Of a DNA stretch of 64,000 nt, positions 61,080 through 64,000 are shown piece after piece. Origin of the DNA: Ferrovibrio sp. MS7. Its GTDB lineage: Bacteria; Pseudomonadota; Alphaproteobacteria; Ferrovibrionales; Ferrovibrionaceae. Where the stretch lies: NCBI RefSeq assembly GCF_038404985.1, contig NZ_JBBKBA010000002.1:620001-684000 (forward strand), in the 5' to 3' direction. Numbering within the stretch: the stretch's first letter is position 1; every line of letters starts with the position of its first letter. A model generated the notes under the pieces. The model made no database searches. It saw nothing but the letters and a program-made list of their open reading frames with translations, and had not been told where the DNA came from. Position numbers and translations under genes: made by a program.

Positions 61080-61559
61080 CTACTGGCAGTTCGCGTCCGT
61101 GCGCCGCCAGTCTCTATAGTAGCCCGGCTGCCAATCCCTCCAGCCGCCACGGCCCGGCTGCGGATCGCGCATCACCATTGACCAGGAGAAACTGCGGTCA
61201 TTATGCGGCGCCAGGCATTCCGGTGCATTTGGCTTCAGCGGAAAGTGACTCTGGCCATATTGGCGCATCCGGCTCTTGTAGTCGTCGTCGAATGCTTCCC
61301 GGCGTGACGATTGGATGACCGCATGGGGCCTCCAAGGCTGGCGCGACGCCTGGTTGCCCGTGTTGGGCCTCCAGGTATTGTCACTCGGAGAGCCGCTACC
61401 CCAGTGACGCGCCCCTTGCGCCATGGAATACAGACTCCGGCCATGTTGAGCTTGAAAAATACTTTCAGCCGGTCTCGTTTCCTTATCCTGGCTAAAAACC
61501 TGATGCGGCGTGAATGCCGCAAGTAACGCAACGCCAACCATGCAGATTGCCGCTCGCAT
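61080..61559 (-). CDS. Secreted protein of unknown function
   Basis: 159 aa from the ATG at 61559, with GGAGC upstream. A signal peptide (residues 1-23, ending QVFSQD) precedes a polar region rich in Arg, Trp, Ser and Pro, with repeated W-x-P-type and GG-R-W-D-W segments (GRGGWRDWQPGYYRDWRR near the end). Base composition is lower in G+C than the neighbours, which may mean recent acquisition or relaxed selection. No known motif. It is convergent with dppF and downstream of the lipoprotein array, separated by 108 bases. Confidence 0.6.
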   Translation of the reverse strand: MRAAICMVGVALLAAFTPHQVFSQDKETRPAESIFQAQHGRSLYSMAQGARHWGSGSPSDNTWRPNTGNQASRQPWRPHAVIQSSRREAFDDDYKSRMRQYGQSHFPLKPNAPECLAPHNDRSFSWSMVMRDPQPGRGGWRDWQPGYYRDWRRTDANCQ

Positions 61560-61616
61560 CTTTTTGCTCCCAGGCGGACCTTGCCGCCCGGGAACTTATG
61601 CAATCATCGGTTTCGG

Positions 61617-61637
61617 GCAATCCCAGGGCCGGATTGC
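61617..61637 (-). terminator. Perfect 7-bp stem-loop between lipoprotein array and secreted protein
   Basis: GCAATCC-cagggcc-GGATTGC lies 31 bases beyond the last lipoprotein stop on the minus strand and before the ATG at 61559. It has no adjacent T-run. It may end the lipoprotein transcript or be a structural part of the next leader. Confidence 0.35.
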
Positions 61638-61667
61638 AGCATAATTGCGGCAGCCTGCTCAGGCGTT

Positions 61668-61982
61668 TCAGGAAGTCTTTAGCTGCCCGGGTGCTGGCAC
61701 CGGTACCAGCCGGTAGCCGCGCTGCATCATGCATTCGTTGGTGAACAGATACATGTCGGCGCCGCGCTCGAAATAACTCGGGCTTTCCGTGGTCATGCCG
61801 GCACCAAAACCATAGCTGCGCGGCTTGAAGCTGGCGTCAAAAGCCTTCTGATCGCCAACGGCACGGCATTCCCGTTCATCCTTCGCAAGCTGCTCCGGCG
61901 AAGTGTTGTCGCGCGCCCATTCCGAGGCGGTGCCGCAACCGGCCAGCGCAAGGAGTCCAATACCAAGCAACAGTCGTTTCAT
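61668..61982 (-). CDS. Lipoprotein, third of a tandem paralogous trio
   Basis: 104 aa. Type II signal with lipobox ALAGC, lipidated Cys at residue 16. The mature part follows the trio pattern: EWARDNTSPEQLAKDERECRAV, then QKAFDASF, and near the end TNECMMQRGYRLVPV. Two non-lipid Cys are shared with both paralogues and could form a disulfide. Predicted outer- or inner-membrane lipoprotein facing the periplasm; function unknown. The gene overlaps the preceding paralogue by four bases (ATGA), so the three are co-translated. Confidence 0.75.
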   Translation of the reverse strand: MKRLLLGIGLLALAGCGTASEWARDNTSPEQLAKDERECRAVGDQKAFDASFKPRSYGFGAGMTTESPSYFERGADMYLFTNECMMQRGYRLVPVPAPGQLKTS

Positions 61983-62320
61983 CGCGCACCAACCTTGTCG
62001 AGCCGCACCAGTGAATAGCCGCGCTGCTGCATGCAGTATTCGGTGAGTTCATAGAGCCGGGGGCCGCGCTGGCTGTAGCTGACGGTGAGACCGCCGCCGC
62101 CATCATCGCCGCCGCCCTGAATGAATTGCGTGTCGCGGAAGGGCGGATATTTCGCCGTGGTGCCGAAGCTTTCGTCAAACGCCTGGTAGTCGGCAACAGC
62201 ATGGCAGCCCTTCTCGTCGGCCAGCCGCTGCTCAGGCGCCGTATCGGCGCGGCGCCATTCTGTGGCCGGCGCGCAGGCAGCCAAGAGCAACAGGCCAAAC
62301 AACGGCAGACGTGTCGTCAT
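61979..62320 (-). CDS. Lipoprotein, second of a tandem paralogous trio
   Basis: 113 aa. Lipobox LLAAC with lipid Cys near residue 16. The mature part has EWRRADTAPEQRLADEKGCHAV, then YQAFDESF, a Gly/Asp-rich insert (GGGDDGGGG) not seen in the third paralogue, and TEYCMQQRGYSLVRL. The Cys positions match the sister proteins. ATGA overlaps on both sides place it in the middle of a translationally coupled unit. Function unknown. Confidence 0.75.
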   Translation of the reverse strand: MTTRLPLFGLLLLAACAPATEWRRADTAPEQRLADEKGCHAVADYQAFDESFGTTAKYPPFRDTQFIQGGGDDGGGGLTVSYSQRGPRLYELTEYCMQQRGYSLVRLDKVGAR

Positions 62321-62652
62321 GACGTGCCTGTCTGTACCGGGGTCAGGCGGTAGCCCCGCGCCCGCATGCAGAAATCGCTGAGCGATGCCTCACGCTGCTC
62401 GCGCTCGAAGAACGGATCATAGGGGAACGGGTCGCGGTAATAGCGGCCATGGCGGTCATACCAGCCGCGATACCCGAAACCAGAGCCGAAGCGCGGCCAG
62501 GTTTCGGCAAAAGCCTGCTGGCGCGCCATCTGCCGGCATTCCTGCTGGTCGGCGTGAAGGGCGGCATCCGAGGTGAACGGCCGGTCCCAGACCATGGCCG
62601 GTCCACAGGCGGTAAGGAATGCCGCCAGGATCAGGGGCAGCAAACGGCGCAA
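62317..62652 (-). CDS. Lipoprotein, first of a tandem paralogous trio
   Basis: 111 aa when started at the TTG at 62652, which has AGGAGG about seven bases upstream; the open frame continues to 62739 but that stretch has no signal-peptide character. Lipobox FLTAC, then MVWDRPFTSDAALHADQQECRQM, QQAFAETW, an Arg/Tyr/Gly-rich middle (RGWYDRHGRYYRD) and SDFCMRARGYRLTPV. It shows the same Cys/RGY framework as the two following genes. The ribosome site sits in the loop of a CATTCC/GGAATG hairpin. Confidence 0.68.
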   Translation of the reverse strand: MRRLLPLILAAFLTACGPAMVWDRPFTSDAALHADQQECRQMARQQAFAETWPRFGSGFGYRGWYDRHGRYYRDPFPYDPFFEREQREASLSDFCMRARGYRLTPVQTGTS

Positions 62653-62656
62653 AGCG

Positions 62657-62672
62657 CATTCCTCCTGGAATG
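62657..62672 (-). promoter_or_regulatory. Hairpin holding the ribosome-binding site of the lipoprotein operon
   Basis: CATTCC-tcct-GGAATG is a perfect 6-bp stem with a 4-base loop, five bases ahead of the TTG start at 62652. On the minus strand the AGGAGG ribosome site spans the loop and upper stem, so folding of the leader could limit translation of the whole trio. This is inferred from sequence only. Confidence 0.4.
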
Positions 62673-62720
62673 GATTGAGGTTAATGCTGCGCCTGGATTC
62701 GGGCAAAAGCAAGGCGCCGG

Positions 62721-62769
62721 TTATTCCTGGAAAAACCAATTATTCCTGGCCGGGGCCCATCATTCTTGG
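62721..62769. promoter_or_regulatory. Three iterated TTATTCCTGG motifs upstream of the lipoprotein operon
   Basis: TTATTCCTGG at 62721-62730 and again at 62740-62749, and TCATTCTTGG at 62760-62769, are spaced 19 and 20 bases apart, about two DNA turns. They lie 69-117 bases upstream of the lipoprotein start, and the third runs into the 3' end of the Rap1a-like gene. The regular spacing suggests binding sites on one face of the helix. The binding protein is unknown. Confidence 0.45.
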
Positions 62770-63167
62770 CAGGGAAAGGCATCTGACAATGCCATGCGCA
62801 CCGCCTTGATCGCATCCTGCGCCATGTCGTCGGCATTTTCGGCGCCGTATTCGACGAATTGCTGGCGCAACGTCGCGGCCGGGGCTTCGCGCGGGGCGCA
62901 GAACCAGGAAATCTCCTTGCCCTCGCCGACCAACGCCTCATACATCGCCACCGCCGCTTGCAGGTAGCGCAGGCAGCCGTTGCGCTGCGGGCTGGCATCG
63001 GGTGCCTGGCAGAGCGCCAACAGGTCCTTGCCGAGGAACGGGGGCGGCGGCTGCAGCGCGCTGGACATCTGCGCCCAGGCGGATGAAGCGGGCAGCATGG
63101 ACAGGGATATCTGGGCGGCGCCGGCGGCCAGCAGGGCCGCGAACATCAGGGCTTTGGGCAGACGCAT
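62760..63167 (-). CDS. Rap1a/Tai-like periplasmic protein
   Basis: 135 aa from the ATG at 63167, overlapping the CinA stop (TGATG). A long signal peptide (about residues 1-33, ending AWAQ) is followed by the Rap1a/Tai layout: GKDLLALCQAP...CLRYLQAAVAMYEAL, WFCAPRE, then an Ala-rich helix ending AFPC. The four Cys are placed as in family members that form two disulfides. Rap1a/Tai proteins neutralise T6SS peptidoglycan amidase effectors, but many homologues are orphan. No effector or T6SS gene is in the window. The fold call is by motif spacing only. Confidence 0.65.
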   Translation of the reverse strand: MRLPKALMFAALLAAGAAQISLSMLPASSAWAQMSSALQPPPPFLGKDLLALCQAPDASPQRNGCLRYLQAAVAMYEALVGEGKEISWFCAPREAPAATLRQQFVEYGAENADDMAQDAIKAVRMALSDAFPCQE

Positions 63168-63940
63168 CAAACGATCTCGTTCTCGAACGGCTCCCCGCCC
63201 ATGGCGCGGAAAATGCCGTGCATCTTTTCGGCGGCAGCATCGAGTCGCGCCTTGTCGGTGGAGCGCATCACGATGGCACAGGATGCCTTGCCGCCCCGGA
63301 AAGCCGGATAGGACCCCATATCCACATCCGGAAATTCCTGCTGCAACGCGCCGAGCTGCTCCGCGATGGCGCCTTCCGGGATCAGGGCGATCACAGTGCG
63401 CGACAGCAGCTTGTCGCCCCCCACCAGATCGGCGGCAACCGAAGCCACCATGGCCTGGAAGATCGAGGGTACGCCGGCCATCACCAGCACATTGTCGATG
63501 CGGAAGCCGGGCGCGGCGCTCACCGGGTTGTCGATCAGGCTGGCGGTATCGGGAATGCGGGCCATGCGCAGGCGGGCGGCATTCAGCATGCCGGCTTCAT
63601 AATGCGCCTCCAGCCGGCGGCGCGCTTCCGGGTGGATGTCGATGCCGACACCGAAAGCCTGGGCGATGCAGTCGGCGGTAATGTCGTCATGGGTCGGGCC
63701 GATGCCGCCCGAGGTGAAGACATAGTCATAGGTGGCGCGCAGCTCGTTCACCGCGCGGATGATGCGCTCCGGCACATCCGGCACCACGCGCGCTTCGGCC
63801 AGCCGGATGCCCAGTTCGGTGAGCTTGCCGGCAAGGAAGTGCATGTTGGCGTCGCGGGTACGCCCGGAAAGGATTTCGTTGCCGATCACCAGCATGGCGG
63901 CGGTGACGATCTTGGGCGGGTTGGCTGGGCTATCCGTCAT
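63167..63940 (-). CDS. CinA-type molybdopterin-binding domain protein
   Basis: 257 aa containing only the N-terminal MoCF/CinA domain: AAMLVIGNEILSGRTRDANMHFLAGKL near residues 14-40, VVPDVPERIIRAV near 52, FTSGGIGPTHDDIT near 75-88 and the VMAGVPSIFQAM segment near 152. The C-terminal nicotinamide-nucleotide amidase domain of full CinA is absent, which is common in alphaproteobacteria. It may act as an ADP-ribose pyrophosphatase or competence/damage-inducible protein. The Rap1a-like gene overlaps its stop. Confidence 0.88.
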   Translation of the reverse strand: MTDSPANPPKIVTAAMLVIGNEILSGRTRDANMHFLAGKLTELGIRLAEARVVPDVPERIIRAVNELRATYDYVFTSGGIGPTHDDITADCIAQAFGVGIDIHPEARRRLEAHYEAGMLNAARLRMARIPDTASLIDNPVSAAPGFRIDNVLVMAGVPSIFQAMVASVAADLVGGDKLLSRTVIALIPEGAIAEQLGALQQEFPDVDMGSYPAFRGGKASCAIVMRSTDKARLDAAAEKMHGIFRAMGGEPFENEIV

Positions 63941-64000
63941 GGCGCCCTGGACATAGCATTTCCCCCCGGCCGAGGCCAGACCAGCCCTGGACCTGATTTC

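Overview
The window reads as chromosomal DNA of a high-G+C alphaproteobacterium, most likely Rhodospirillales or a close relative. The best markers are the alphaproteobacterial order chvI-chvG-hprK-rapZ-EIIA-HPr-ahcY-divL-like-tsaE-amgK-murU-addB-addA (31236-48166), the short bacterial HPr kinase, and the aroK-aroB pair. Coding density is very high. Stop/start overlaps of the ATGA, TAATG and TGATG kind are common, and no gene-free stretch exceeds 300 bases. The longest gap (about 266 bases, 16772-17037) is almost entirely one structured inverted-repeat element.

Layout. 1-4195: BolA-like protein, a ribbon-helix-helix protein, then a minus-strand run aroK-aroB-CBS protein-AEC transporter. 4370-8341: a 46-aa membrane microprotein, a 611-aa secreted Ala-rich protein, XerD and a malyl-CoA-lyase-like enzyme. 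8346-11944: a small surface-polysaccharide group (WecA-like transferase, GT4 glycosyltransferase, nucleotide-sugar dehydrogenase). 12071-16771: secreted nuclease, His-rich CobW GTPase, kinase-like protein, L-asparaginase, SpoU methyltransferase, O6-methylguanine methyltransferase. 17038-24978: a 695-aa secreted protein paired with a DUF3142 protein, an ankyrin protein, FtsK and an aminotransferase. 25135-31133: small unknown genes, tRNA-Phe, an ABC-2 exporter with a GNAT enzyme, an AraC regulator divergent from a VOC protein, an MBL hydrolase and a DUF2306 protein.

31236-50292: the core block. ChvI/ChvG senses the envelope. HPr kinase, RapZ, EIIA and HPr form the regulatory nitrogen/carbon PTS branch. 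AhcY recycles S-adenosylhomocysteine. A DivL-like PAS histidine kinase with a badly degenerate ATPase domain follows, then TsaE (t6A), AmgK/MurU (cell-wall sugar recycling) and AddBA (double-strand break repair). DUF1223, GNAT and NUDIX genes close the run. 50407-57010: HtpG, then a GldA/GldF/GldG/DUF4340 ABC system. 57153-61067: DUF1289 and a Dpp/Opp-type peptide ABC importer without a binding protein. 61080-63940: a secreted unknown, three tandem paralogous lipoproteins, a Rap1a/Tai-like periplasmic protein and a CinA-type protein.

I see no prophage, CRISPR array, secretion-system cluster or complete insertion sequence. The most unusual items are the TA-flanked multi-hairpin element between two convergent genes, the DivL-like apparent pseudokinase, the lipoprotein triplet with an iterated upstream motif beside a Rap1a-like protein, a CorC-like protein that lacks the DUF21 membrane domain, and paired REP-like palindromes after several genes. 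I did not find a gene set that I can defend as a wholly new biological system.
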